Of a stretch of 50,504 bases of DNA, positions 1 through 7,837 are shown piece by piece. Origin of the DNA: Alphaproteobacteria bacterium. GTDB lineage: Bacteria; Pseudomonadota; Alphaproteobacteria; UBA9219. The notes beneath the pieces are model-generated. The model was given only the letters and a program-made list of their open reading frames with translations, searched no databases and was not told where the DNA came from. The DNA is taken from contig JARLJD010000183.1 of NCBI GenBank assembly GCA_031291395.1, forward strand, positions 1 to 50,504, written 5' to 3'. The position numbers and the translations under genes were made by a program. Each line of letters begins with the position of its first letter. The stretch's first letter is position 1.

Positions 1-135
1 CTCTTGCCGCGAACGGCTTTCTGCACCCCGCGTTTCCCACATCTTTCCACCCACAACCACGACAGCCCATTGATTTAAATGCAAAAAGAAAACAAAAAAA
101 GAAGAAAATCGCTCTTGCCAAATCAGCGACTAGAG

Positions 136-347
136 ACCAACGGCCCTAATAAATGACTCATAGAGCGGACAAGAAAAAGCCCTCCCCCTCTATGGGGGAG
201 GGTTGGGTGGGGGTGATGCTCGAGTGTAAGAAACCCGCTTGCCAAGGGCGCTTTTTGCCGAACCAGCACCCCCATCCCGGCCTTCCCCCATAGAGGGGGA
301 AGGAGTCTCTCTCGTCCCGTAGGCGGTCATTTATTAGGGCCGTTGGT
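136..347. repeat. Palindromic element with 21-bp terminal inverted repeats
   Basis: The ends (136-156 and 327-347) are perfect 21-bp inverted repeats with core GGCCCTAATAAATGA. Inside are two facing G/C-rich hairpin arms built on CCCTCCCCCTCTATGGGGGAG, so the whole unit can fold back on itself. It encodes no protein and shows no clear target-site duplication. The inner arms resemble the CCCTCTCCCCCC repeats at 18.9, 23.9 and 29.5 kb. Bases 1-135 to its left hold nothing I recognise. Confidence 0.75.
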
Positions 348-357
348 ATAACAAAGG

Positions 358-383
358 GTCGCGGCTGGAAGCCGCTCCTACGA
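358..383. repeat. Half copy of the GTAGGAGCGG palindromic repeat
   Basis: These 26 bases equal the right arm of the complete palindromes at 13761-13832 and 18218-18305. The left arm is missing; instead the 136-347 element lies next to it. The repeat provides the TAG stop of the truncated gene at 378-1247. Confidence 0.75.
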
Positions 384-1247
384 GAAACAGATAATTTGTG
401 ACCTTGCGAAGGATAACAACCCAAACGGCAGCGATTTCTCCGCGATATCCTGTCTCGTATCCCGCAACGCGCTCTGGGCCGTTTTGGGGATTCCGTCTTC
501 GATGCGGATGGCGGTTTGCCACAGGATATCGTTTACGGAAACGGCCGCTGCGCGGTCATGATTTAAAATCAGACGCACCGCGCCGGAACGCAGCGCCAGA
601 AGAATGACCGGATCGTTGCGGTAATCGGGCGGTTCTTGCGCGATGCCCGCCATGATGTTCGCAGCCTCGTCGCGCAGCTTTTCGTCATCGGGATGTTGCA
701 TAAGCTTTTTGCGCTCTTCAATCAGGATGCGGGCGAGGGGGTGGAAGAAAGAACGTTGGGGCAGGGTGATATCCGCCGTTTGGCTGAAGCCTTTTTTTCC
801 GGCTTCGTTGGTGGCGACGATTTGCAGCGTCACTTTCTGTCCCGCCCATGGGCGCGAGGCCAGATCTTCAAAATCGGCACGCGAAATCTGCTTGGCCGTT
901 TCGGCGGAAAGGGGGATTTCAATCGGCGATTGATCGGCTCCCGGCAAAGGATCGTGCGGCGTGACGCGCAAGGCGATTTCCGTAAGGCCGAAAGCGTCGG
1001 AGGCTTTATAAGCCAGACGAACGGTTTTGTTTTCGGTCAAAACGGGCGCTTCGGTCATCGATACGTCGGGCGGCGCGGCTTTGTCCAAAGCCAACGCGCG
1101 CTCTGCCTCCGGTTTCAACGTGGCAACAAAATCGGTTCCCTTAACGCTTGCCAGCAGGAAAACGGTGACGCAAGCCACCCCAATAGCGATGCCGCGTAGA
1201 TTTCGCGCGCGCTGTAAGATTTGCGAGAAAGTATCAAACCAACCCAT
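378..1247 (-). pseudogene. Truncated DUF4175 (TIGR02302-like) membrane protein
   Basis: The 289-residue product has an N-terminal membrane segment (about residues 20-33), then a beta-rich stretch with the motif LRVTPHDP. Near residue 243 it has LWQTAIRIEDG, which matches the LW-x2-ALRIEDG motif I associate with alphaproteobacterial DUF4175 proteins. Those are usually about 800 residues, so the C-terminal half is missing. The frame ends about ten codons after the last recognisable family sequence, with a TAG lying inside a palindromic repeat. A run of ten G precedes the start. The function of the family is not known to me. Truncation is clear if the family call is right, and the call rests on a short motif. 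Confidence 0.55.
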
Positions 1248-1256
1248 GCAACGGAT

Positions 1257-1266
1257 CCCCCCCCCC
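1257..1266 (-). other. G10 homopolymer just upstream of the DUF4175 start
   Basis: Ten consecutive C on the plus strand read as ten G on the coding strand, ending 9 bases before the ATG. The tract sits where a Shine-Dalgarno sequence is expected. Such tracts slip during replication, and they are also prone to sequencing error. Confidence 0.7.
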
Positions 1267-1337
1267 TCAATGTTTAAATATGCCAGCGTTTCCGCATCCT
1301 ATCGCCACTTTTCCAGATGATGCTATAACACGATCCC

Positions 1338-1504
1338 CTAGTACCCCGCGTCACCTAAAATTGGGGGATTTACCTTGGTCTTTTTCGTCGTGGCGAAGTC
1401 GAACGGCTTGACTGTATGTCCAATACAGCCTGCGCCGTTCGACTTCGCCACGCCAAAAAATCCCGGCGGTATCTCCCCCAATTTTAGGTGACGCGGGGTA
1501 CTAG
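1338..1504. repeat. 167-bp palindromic element, GTCCA-loop family
   Basis: Perfect 31-bp terminal inverted repeats start with CTAGTACCCCGCGTCACC. A second inverted pair (GTGGCGAAGTCGAACGGC and its complement) lies inside, and the centre is CTGTAT-GTCCA-ATACAG. The whole unit can form a long cruciform or RNA hairpin. It ends two bases from the stop codon of the Crp/Fnr gene. The element at 2393-2552 has the same architecture and the same loop. Confidence 0.85.
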
Positions 1505-1506
1505 TG

Positions 1507-2295
1507 CTATTGATGGGCGTAGGCTTGAACAGGTTGTGGCTTATCCATGCATGAATGCCCCCATGCACCAGGAACCTCGCAAAAAGGGCCGTAAGTGAAT
1601 TTTGTCAATTGCTCGACCGAGTCGATTTCGACGCGGGTTCCGTCGATGCGTATGCCCGCTTTTTGCCGCAGCATATTCAGCGCGCGCGAAAACGTGGCGC
1701 CTCTCATGCCCAAAACATAGGCGATCAGGTTTTTATCATAGGGCAAAAAGACGATGGCGCTACCCTCGCTCTCCGGACAAAGCCTCAACAAAAAACAGCC
1801 GATGCGCTGAGGCGCGGTTTGCATGGCGTTAAGCGCCATCTCGCTGTAATGCTTCCTGTAATGCTGCGACAGGGAAGACAGCATGCCAAGAGCCAAAGCG
1901 GGGTTGATTTTTATCTGTTCCTTAAGCAGCGCCGATGGAATGCTGAAGAGCTGAACGTCTTCAACGACTTGCGCGCTGCTTGTATGGGCGCCATGTTCGA
2001 AAACGGCGCTTTCGCCGACCGTGCTGCCGTAGGACAGCATGTCGATAATTATTTCTTCGCCTTCCGGCATCGTGTGGAACAGTTTGACCCAGCCGTTCCT
2101 GATGACATAGAAAAAATCCGCAGGCTCGTCCTGAAGATACAGGATCTTTCCTTTTTTATAAGACCGGAACTGCGCGGCGTTGTGAAAGCAGGCAAGCTCC
2201 TCATCGGAAAGGCTGGAAAACAGCAAGGCATCCCTCAGGGCATCTGGCGCATGCCTCGATCGAAGGGGGTTTTGTTCGTTTGCAACAGGGGCCAT
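1507..2295 (-). CDS. Crp/Fnr family transcriptional regulator
   Basis: A 262-residue protein with an N-terminal cyclic-nucleotide-binding-type beta roll (about residues 25-135, with YKKGKILYLQDEP and GESAVFEHG) and a C-terminal winged helix-turn-helix (GMRGATFSRALNML). There is no Fnr-type N-terminal cysteine cluster, so oxygen sensing through an iron-sulfur cluster is unlikely. The ATG at 2295 was chosen because AAGAGGG lies 9 bases upstream; an in-frame start further upstream has no such site. The roughly 40 residues after the HTH are longer than in most members. The ligand and targets are unknown. The stop codon touches a palindromic element that may act in transcript end formation. Confidence 0.85.
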   Translation of the reverse strand: MAPVANEQNPLRSRHAPDALRDALLFSSLSDEELACFHNAAQFRSYKKGKILYLQDEPADFFYVIRNGWVKLFHTMPEGEEIIIDMLSYGSTVGESAVFEHGAHTSSAQVVEDVQLFSIPSALLKEQIKINPALALGMLSSLSQHYRKHYSEMALNAMQTAPQRIGCFLLRLCPESEGSAIVFLPYDKNLIAYVLGMRGATFSRALNMLRQKAGIRIDGTRVEIDSVEQLTKFTYGPFCEVPGAWGHSCMDKPQPVQAYAHQ

Positions 2296-2392
2296 GTGGA
2301 TATCCCTCTTAGCGTGAAGCATACCACATTTGCGCTGCAGAAACAATTTCGTCCGTCTCGCGAGGCAGGCGCGAGGGGGCGACAGTGCCGTT

Positions 2393-2552
2393 AGGCCTCG
2401 TCCATAAATAAGTGAGCCATCTGGCTCGTCTTTTTGTTCCCTCGCTTCGTCGCGAAAAAGTCATGTACGTCCAGTACATTCGACCTTTTCGCGCCAAAGC
2501 GAGGAAACAAAAATCCTTCGTCCTATGGCTCACTTATTTATGGACGAGGCCT
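2393..2552. repeat. 160-bp palindromic element, GTCCA-loop family
   Basis: Perfect 28-bp terminal inverted repeats (AGGCCTCGTCCATAAATAAG at the left end) flank an inner inverted pair. The centre is ATGTAC-GTCCA-GTACAT. The loop and layout match the element at 1338-1504, although the outer arms differ in sequence. Its right end overlaps the first base of the clpS stop codon. Confidence 0.85.
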
Positions 2553-2908
2553 TATTCCTTCTCCATCGTGCATTGCAACGGATGCTGCGCTTGTCTTGCG
2601 GCGGCGAGAACCTGAGCGACTTTGGTTTCCGCGATTTCAAAGCTATAGATGCCGCAAAGGCCGCTGCCGCTTTTGTGGACTTGCAGCATAACGGTCAGGG
2701 CGTCTTCGCGGGATTTATTGAAATACAGCTCCAGAATTTGCACAACAAAGTCCATCGGCGTATAATCGTCGTTTAGCAGAAAGACTTTGTACATCGCCGG
2801 TTTTTTCGTCGTCGCGCGCGTTTTGACCGCCACGCCGCCTTGCGGTGTTGCCGTGTGAACATCAGAATCGCGATCCGCCGCGCCGCGAGGGGGGAGAAAA
2901 ACAGGCAT
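2552..2908 (-). CDS. clpS: ATP-dependent Clp protease adaptor ClpS
   Basis: A 118-residue protein of typical ClpS length. ClpS binds proteins with N-end-rule residues and delivers them to ClpA-ClpP in the cytoplasm. The core shows [17 protein letters not shown], with the NDD residues and gatekeeper Met of the binding pocket, then the conserved His in LQVHKSGSG and the C-terminal IAETKV. The first 38 or so residues form the usual flexible extension. Start at 2908; an in-frame extension upstream to 3088 would run into brnA and has no family similarity. clpA is not adjacent, although clpS-clpA pairing is common. Confidence 0.93.
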   Translation of the reverse strand: MPVFLPPRGAADRDSDVHTATPQGGVAVKTRATTKKPAMYKVFLLNDDYTPMDFVVQILELYFNKSREDALTVMLQVHKSGSGLCGIYSFEIAETKVAQVLAAARQAQHPLQCTMEKE

Positions 2909-2948
2909 GGAAAGATTATAGCGCGGCAAAAGGGGAAAATCCAAGCCC

Positions 2949-3257
2949 CTACCGCAGGCTTTCCCGCTGCGCATGAACGTTTTTTCCTGCCGTCGGCGGC
3001 AGCTTAAGCGCTTTGCGAAGGATAGCGTTGGTGCGGGTTTGCCACCCCTTGCCCGTGTTGCGCAGGGCGTGAACAAGGTCAGCGTCAAGACTTATATGAA
3101 CTGGCTCTTTGGTGCGCCCCACGGGGCGGCCGATGCTGGCGCGAATAGCGCGGATCAGGTCGGGTGGCGAATCGTGGAAAGGTCGCGCGCGTTTCAATTC
3201 GGCTTTCGTCAAAGGCGCATCGTCGGCATAGCGACGGGCTTTAGGTTCTTTGCGCAT
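2949..3257 (-). CDS. brnA: BrnA family antitoxin
   Basis: A 102-residue protein. The C-terminal half has the BrnA layout: [14 protein letters not shown] (ribbon strand) followed by [16 protein letters not shown] (DNA-binding helices). GAGGAG lies 8 bases before the ATG at 3257. It overlaps the toxin gene by 17 bases, which suggests coupled translation. In the known family BrnA neutralises BrnT and represses the operon. Toxin-first order is typical for brnTA. Confidence 0.88.
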   Translation of the reverse strand: MRKEPKARRYADDAPLTKAELKRARPFHDSPPDLIRAIRASIGRPVGRTKEPVHISLDADLVHALRNTGKGWQTRTNAILRKALKLPPTAGKNVHAQRESLR

Positions 3258-3510
3258 AATCCGTCTCCTCTCTTTTGTTGGAACGCCGCAGGCTGATGAT
3301 GCGGAGGTCAGTGGCGCGGTATGTAAAAATGATCGTATGCAACTTTCCATAAAGCCAACCAACAGCGGCCCATCGCGTTTCGCCGTCTATGTCGGGACGA
3401 GAACGGTCAAGCGTTATGGACGTATCCCAATCAAAATCATAGACGGCATCAAACGATAAGCCATGTTTGGCTTTGTTTTGCGCGCATTTCTTTTCATCCC
3501 AAACCAGCAT
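3241..3510 (-). CDS. brnT: BrnT family toxin (RelE-like ribonuclease)
   Basis: An 89-residue protein with the BrnT signature: WDEKKCAQNKAKHGLSF at the N-terminus, then DGETRWAAVGWLYGK, FTYRATDLRIISLRRS and a C-terminal ERT-like end (DYAQRT). Known BrnT proteins are RelE-fold ribonucleases that slow growth by cleaving RNA. It is the first gene of the pair and starts just after a perfect palindrome that probably serves as operator. No Shine-Dalgarno site is visible before the ATG, so the toxin may be poorly translated. Confidence 0.9.
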   Translation of the reverse strand: MLVWDEKKCAQNKAKHGLSFDAVYDFDWDTSITLDRSRPDIDGETRWAAVGWLYGKLHTIIFTYRATDLRIISLRRSNKREETDYAQRT

Positions 3511-3512
3511 GA

Positions 3513-3533
3513 CTTATTATGTACATAAATAAG
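3513..3533 (-). promoter_or_regulatory. Probable brnTA promoter/operator
   Basis: A near-perfect palindrome (CTTATTATGTACATAAATAAG) with the exact 12-bp core TTATGTACATAA ends three bases before the brnT start codon. On the coding strand it includes CATAAT, a possible -10 box. BrnA-type antitoxins bind such sites in other systems; binding here is inferred. Confidence 0.55.
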
Positions 3534-3560
3534 AAAAGGATCAAGCGAAAAGATTCCTCG

Positions 3561-4637
3561 TCACGCTGCCTCAACTCCCATCCTCGCCAGCATCGCGTCG
3601 CGATAGAGGGCGGAGCGGTGCCAAACGGCGGCGTCTCGGATCATGTCTTGCAGACCGCGCGCAGGTCTCCAGCCGAGGATGCGGTTGGCTTTTCTATTGC
3701 TGGCGACCAGTATGGCCGGATCGCCTTCGCGCCGCGGGGCGACTGCGGGAGAAAAATCGGGGCGGTCGAGCGCCTTGCGCGCCGCGGCGACCATTTCCAA
3801 AACCGAAAACCCCGCCCCGCTGCCGAGGTTGAAAATGTCGGTTTCTCCTCCGTTCAGCAGATAGTCCAAAGCGCGCAGATGCGCGTCGATCAGATCCAGA
3901 ACATGGACATAATCGCGGATTGCGGTGCCGTCTTGCGTCGGATAATCGTCGCCGTAAATGGTAAAGCCGTCTTGCAACCCCAGTGCGTTCAACAAAACAA
4001 CGGGCGTGTCGATCAAAGGCAGGACAAGGCGCGGGATCAGGTGCGATTCCGGGATGTGGGCCTCGCCTATCTGCGCCTCGATATCCGCTGCGCCCGCCAC
4101 ATTGAAATAACGCAAAGCAATCGAGCGCAGGCCGTCGCTGTCCAGCATGCGCAAGTAAGCCTCGGCCTCCAGCTTGGCCTGTCCATAGGGATTGATCGGG
4201 CGCGTGGGATACAGTTCAGAGACGGGGCCGTTGCCTCCTGCGGAGCGATAAACCGCCGAGGTATCGCCGTAAACGGCGGCTGTGCTGGAGAAAACGACTT
4301 TCTTGACGCCGCAGCCGTTCAGCGTTTTGAAAAAGCGCGAGGCTTTGTCGCGGTTGTTTTCAAAATACTTGTCTGGATTCCTGACTGATTCGCCGACTTC
4401 GATGAAAGCGGCGAAATGCATCGCCGCGACCGGCGCGTATTTTTCGCACACTGCGCGCACAAAATCGCAATGGCCGATGTCGCCTTGTTCAAACGCCCCG
4501 AACGACGCAGCCCATGCATTGCCGGTCGAAAGATTATCGACCACCACAGGCTCATACCCCGCCTGTTTTAAGGCATAAGCCGCATGACTGCCAATATATC
4601 CGGCTCCGCCGGAAACGAGAATGTGGGAGGGATTCAT
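3561..4637 (-). CDS. galE: UDP-glucose 4-epimerase GalE
   Basis: A 358-residue short-chain dehydrogenase/reductase of typical GalE length. The NAD-binding motif GGAGYIGSH is at residues 10-18. The catalytic Ser is in SSTAAVYG, and Tyr/Lys are in NPYGQAKLEAEAY. The conserved TQDGTAIRDYVHVLDL segment marks GalE rather than other epimerases. It interconverts UDP-glucose and UDP-galactose for surface polysaccharides. No good Shine-Dalgarno site precedes the ATG. It stands alone between brnTA and a long intergenic region. Confidence 0.93.
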   Translation of the reverse strand: MNPSHILVSGGAGYIGSHAAYALKQAGYEPVVVDNLSTGNAWAASFGAFEQGDIGHCDFVRAVCEKYAPVAAMHFAAFIEVGESVRNPDKYFENNRDKASRFFKTLNGCGVKKVVFSSTAAVYGDTSAVYRSAGGNGPVSELYPTRPINPYGQAKLEAEAYLRMLDSDGLRSIALRYFNVAGAADIEAQIGEAHIPESHLIPRLVLPLIDTPVVLLNALGLQDGFTIYGDDYPTQDGTAIRDYVHVLDLIDAHLRALDYLLNGGETDIFNLGSGAGFSVLEMVAAARKALDRPDFSPAVAPRREGDPAILVASNRKANRILGWRPARGLQDMIRDAAVWHRSALYRDAMLARMGVEAA

Positions 4638-5080
4638 GAGAGGAACGTATACAGGGCAATGGGGATGGACTCAACCCCGCTTGGCTTTTATTTCGTGGTA
4701 TATCCTTCCCTAAAGTTCTACGTTTCCGGCTCCCCTCGAAAGTGTTTCGACCGCGCGTCTGGTTTTTATGCTCCCCGCAATGTCGCTCCAGCGCCTTCGG
4801 GCAGCGCGTTGAGCTTCGAAAACAAGGTAATAATTGGCGCGGCAATAGCCGCCGTTTCCACCCGATCGAAGGCGCGATTCCTCAGCTTTTCCGCTTGTTG
4901 AAACAGAATGAGATGCGCTAATGAATAGGATGAGTTCGTGCCGTCATCGCCCATACAGCCTCAGTCTTGACCGTGCGTCGATTTGTGAGCCGAAAACCAA
5001 TGTTGTTCGCTAACAGGTTTTGTGTAGGGTTTCCTAGAAAATAAACGCGACAAATCAAACGCCTAACAGGAGCCGAAAAA
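4638..5080. other. Intergenic region without a convincing gene
   Basis: This 443-bp stretch separates divergent galE and the binding-protein gene. A 62-codon minus-strand frame (4766-4954) has only a weak ribosome-binding site and no recognisable motif, so I do not call it. The last 20 bases contain the AACAGGAGCC ribosome-binding site of the next gene, a stretch that recurs at 6743-6759. Confidence 0.5.
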
Positions 5081-5992
5081 ATGACAAGCGACAAGACATC
5101 CCTGATTGCCCTTATCGCCGCGCTTGCCGCTTTGGCGGTTGCCGTTTTACATCCGGCGAGAACCGCGGGGGAAAAAGCGGCGGCGCGGGAAACGGCTTAT
5201 GAGCGGGTTATAAGAACGCAGACGTTGCGGTGCGGGTATATACCGACGACGCCCAATTTCATCTACAAAGACCCTAATACGGGTTCCTTGAGCGGCGTCG
5301 ATTATGAAATAACCGAAGCCTTGGGAAGAAAAATGGGCTTGAAAATTGTTTGGGCTGAAGAAACCGGTTGGGCAACGATGGTGCCCGCGCTTAATGCGTC
5401 TAGATTCGATGCGGTATGCAATGCAGCCTGGGTTAACCCGAATGTAGCTAAAGAGGCTTATTACGCGCGTCCTTATTATTATCAGCCCACGTTCGTTGTC
5501 GTACGCGCGAATGACAACAGGTTCGACAAAGACCGTGATGCGCTTAATGCGCCCGAGGTTAGCATCGCTTCTATGGACGGCGATAATCCGCGTTTCGTAG
5601 CTCAAGAGGATTTTCCCAAAGCCAAAGTCTACCCTTTGCCGGATATGGCGGGGGATTCGATGGTTATGGAAAGCGTGGCCACGGGAAAAGCGGACGCGAC
5701 GTTTGAGGATGCCAATGACTTTGGCGATTATGATAAACATAATCCGAACAAGCTAAAACTCGTTCAACTCGACAAGCCGGTTCGAATTTATCCGGTCGCT
5801 TTCGTTTTGCCGATGGGCGACGACAAGCTGCGCGGCATGATCAACGCGGCTTTTGACGAAATGATCTATAGCGGTCAGGTCGATAAAATCATGCAACGCT
5901 ATGATCTGTATCCCAATAGCTATATTCCCATTGAACGCCCCCATACGCTTGACGGCACGACGCTTCCAGCCCAAGTGGGAAATTCAAAATGA
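5081..5992 (+). CDS. Amino-acid-type periplasmic substrate-binding protein (SBP_bac_3)
   Basis: A 303-residue protein. Residues 7-26 are a hydrophobic export signal or membrane anchor. The rest is a family-3 solute-binding domain: TLRCGYIPTTPNFIYKD, LSGVDYEITEALGRKMGL, a Gly-Lys-Ala-Asp-Ala stretch (TGKADATFED) and the closing helix RGMINAAFDEMI. It probably binds a small polar solute in the periplasm, but no ABC permease or ATPase gene is adjacent. AGGAG lies 9 bases before the ATG. Its first ~40 bases, including the ribosome site, are repeated at 6743-6783, and a C-terminal homologue lies at 50044-50385. Confidence 0.85.
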   Translation: MTSDKTSLIALIAALAALAVAVLHPARTAGEKAAARETAYERVIRTQTLRCGYIPTTPNFIYKDPNTGSLSGVDYEITEALGRKMGLKIVWAEETGWATMVPALNASRFDAVCNAAWVNPNVAKEAYYARPYYYQPTFVVVRANDNRFDKDRDALNAPEVSIASMDGDNPRFVAQEDFPKAKVYPLPDMAGDSMVMESVATGKADATFEDANDFGDYDKHNPNKLKLVQLDKPVRIYPVAFVLPMGDDKLRGMINAAFDEMIYSGQVDKIMQRYDLYPNSYIPIERPHTLDGTTLPAQVGNSK

Positions 5993-6143
5993 TAAATTTC
6001 ATTGACGGCGCTTGGTCTTTTCACGGGAGGAGCGCCAAGGCGTGAGGGGCGGTTTTCGGCGCGAAATGTCGCCTGCCGCGCTTTGGTGATGGCGGCGAGG
6101 CGTAGCGAGGAGATCGAAGGGCGGGGATGAAGAAGGTAACGGA

Positions 6144-6734
6144 ATGATACAAAATGTGAGGAAGTCTCTAAGGTCACAAACTGTGACCTTAACAAAAGCT
6201 GCTGTGCCGCTTGAAGGATTGATCCGCGTTGTGCGCGGGCAGAAAGTCATGCTCGACAGCGATCTTGCTGATTTATACGAGGTTAAGCCCATAGCGCTGC
6301 GCCAGCAGGTTAAGCGCAATAGCGAGCGTTTCCCTTCCGATTTTATGTTCCGGCTTTCGGCGGACGAAGCCGACGCTCTGGTATCACAATCTGTGATACC
6401 TTCGCGCCGGAATTTTGGCGGCTTTTTGCCTTTTGTCTTTACGCAAGAGGGCATTGCCATGCTGTCTTCCGTATTGCGCAGCCTGCGCGCCGTCGAAATG
6501 AATATTCTGATCATGCGCGCATTTGTGCGCTTGCGCCAGTTGATGATAACCCATAAGGAATTTGCCGCGCGTATTGATAAACTTGAGAGAGGACACGAAA
6601 AAACAGGGTCGATTATTGAAATTCTGGTCGAAGACATCGACAATCTTGCCAAAGAGATTCACTGGATCAAAAACCCGCCGCTTCCGCGCAAGCATCCAAT
6701 AGGATTTGCTTTCGAGAAGAAGTCCGAGAAATGA
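6144..6734 (+). CDS. ORF6N domain protein
   Basis: A 196-residue protein with the ORF6N DNA-binding-type domain in the N-terminal half: GLIRVVRGQKVMLDSDLADLY, LRQQVKRNSERFPSDFMF, then VIPSRRNFGG and FTQEGIAMLSSVL. The C-terminal part (residues 130-180) is probably helical or coiled coil. The family occurs in phages and mobile DNA, and its biochemical role is unclear. The gene lies between a binding-protein gene and a decayed copy of that gene's start, so it may have arrived in a local duplication. Two similar palindromes lie within its coding sequence. A later start near residue 16 is possible. Confidence 0.85.
   Translation: MIQNVRKSLRSQTVTLTKAAVPLEGLIRVVRGQKVMLDSDLADLYEVKPIALRQQVKRNSERFPSDFMFRLSADEADALVSQSVIPSRRNFGGFLPFVFTQEGIAMLSSVLRSLRAVEMNILIMRAFVRLRQLMITHKEFAARIDKLERGHEKTGSIIEILVEDIDNLAKEIHWIKNPPLPRKHPIGFAFEKKSEK
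6169..6191. promoter_or_regulatory. Palindrome TAAGGTCACA-N3-TGTGACCTTA
   Basis: A perfect 10-bp inverted repeat with a three-base centre near the 5' end of the ORF6N gene, overlapping codons 9-16 if translation starts at 6144. It shares the core TCACA-N3-TGTGA with a second palindrome 211 bases downstream. It could be a protein-binding site or an mRNA hairpin; neither is shown. Confidence 0.4.
6380..6400. promoter_or_regulatory. Palindrome GGTATCACA-N3-TGTGATACC
   Basis: A perfect 9-bp inverted repeat with a three-base centre inside the ORF6N coding sequence, encoding the VSQSVIP stretch. It has the same TCACA-N3-TGTGA core as 6169-6191. Confidence 0.4.
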
Positions 6735-6759
6735 CAACCAACCAACAGGAGCTGAAAAA

Positions 6760-6828
6760 ATGACAAGCGACAAGACCTGCTTCCTTGCTCCTATCCTCGC
6801 GCTTGCCGATACGGAAAACTCAAAATGA
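6760..6828 (+). pseudogene. Vestige of a second binding-protein gene, overlapping nuoH
   Basis: This 22-codon frame begins with MTSDKT and ends with NSK-stop, the same first six and last three residues as the binding protein at 5081-5992. The ribosome site and start (AACAGGAGCTGAAAAAATG) are nearly identical in the two places. It looks like a tandem paralogue that lost some 280 internal codons. Its TGA overlaps the nuoH ATG (ATGA), so ribosomes reading it could feed nuoH. It may now serve as a leader peptide; that role is inferred. Confidence 0.65.
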
Positions 6829-7829
6829 AGGACTTCATCGGAATCATCTGGCCCCTCCTTTGGCTCGCCCTCAAAACCCTCCTCATTATCTTCCCGCTTT
6901 TGCTTGCCGTCGCCTATCTTACCTATGCCGAGCGGAAGGTTATGGCGGCTATGCAACTGCGGCGGGGGCCGAATGTTACGGGGCCTTTTGGGTTGTTACA
7001 GCCGCTGGCGGACGGGATCAAATTATTGGGCAAGGAAACGGTGTTGCCGACCCGCGCGGACAAATTCCTGTTTCTGCTGGCGCCCGTCCTGACTTTTTCG
7101 CTTGCGTTGGCGGCGTGGGCTGTCGTGCCGTTTCAGGCGGGCATCGTGCTGGCCAATATCAATGTCGGGGCGCTTTATCTGCTCGCGATATCTTCGCTTG
7201 GCGTTTACGGCATTATTCTGGCGGGGTGGGCGTCGAATTCAAAATACGCGTTTTTGGGCGGCTTGCGCTCGGCTGCCCAGATGATCTCCTATGAAGTTTC
7301 GATCGGGCTTGTCATCGTCACGGTCGCCCTGCGCGCGGGGTCGTTGAATTTGTCGGCGATCGTCGAGGCGCAACGCGGCGGCTGCTTCGCGTTCGGGCTG
7401 TTGTTCCCGATGTTCGTAGTGTTTTTCATTTCGGCCTTGGCGGAGGCCAACCGCAACCCGTTCGATCTGCCCGAAGGCGAATCCGAACTTGTCGGCGGCT
7501 TTCATACCGAATATGCGTCGATGGCTTTCGGGATGTTTTTTCTGGGCGAATACGCCAATATGATTTTGCTGAGCGCGATCGCCAGCGTTTTGTTTTTGGG
7601 CGGGTGGCTAGCTCCGGTCGCCGCGCTGGATTTCATTCCCGGCACGATCTGGTTTTTCGCCAAAACCGCTTTGTGCCTGTTCGTGTTTTTGTGGGCGCGC
7701 GCGACGTTGCCGCGTTATCGCTATGACCAGTTGATGCGCATCGGCTGGAAAGTCTTTTTGCCGCTGTCGCTTGTGTGGGTGGTGGTGACATCGTCGTATC
7801 TTGTGCTTTTCGACAAATTGCCGCATTAG
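6825..7829 (+). CDS. nuoH: NADH-quinone oxidoreductase subunit H
   Basis: A 334-residue polytopic membrane subunit of complex I that helps form the quinone-binding cavity at the junction with the peripheral arm. Family motifs are present: [27 protein letters not shown], the acidic loop [17 protein letters not shown] and [15 protein letters not shown]. The length is normal. The start overlaps the stop of the vestigial frame upstream as ATGA. nuoG, the usual upstream neighbour, is absent. nuoI follows with 8 bases between. Confidence 0.97.
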   Translation: MKDFIGIIWPLLWLALKTLLIIFPLLLAVAYLTYAERKVMAAMQLRRGPNVTGPFGLLQPLADGIKLLGKETVLPTRADKFLFLLAPVLTFSLALAAWAVVPFQAGIVLANINVGALYLLAISSLGVYGIILAGWASNSKYAFLGGLRSAAQMISYEVSIGLVIVTVALRAGSLNLSAIVEAQRGGCFAFGLLFPMFVVFFISALAEANRNPFDLPEGESELVGGFHTEYASMAFGMFFLGEYANMILLSAIASVLFLGGWLAPVAALDFIPGTIWFFAKTALCLFVFLWARATLPRYRYDQLMRIGWKVFLPLSLVWVVVTSSYLVLFDKLPH

Positions 7830-7837
7830 TGAAGGGC

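Noticed and set aside
1555..2394. A 279-codon plus-strand frame opposite the Crp/Fnr gene
   Set aside because: No domain or ribosome site; the minus-strand frame has a complete regulator fold.
4766..4954. A 62-codon minus-strand frame upstream of galE
   Set aside because: Weak ribosome site and no recognisable feature; could be real but not supported.
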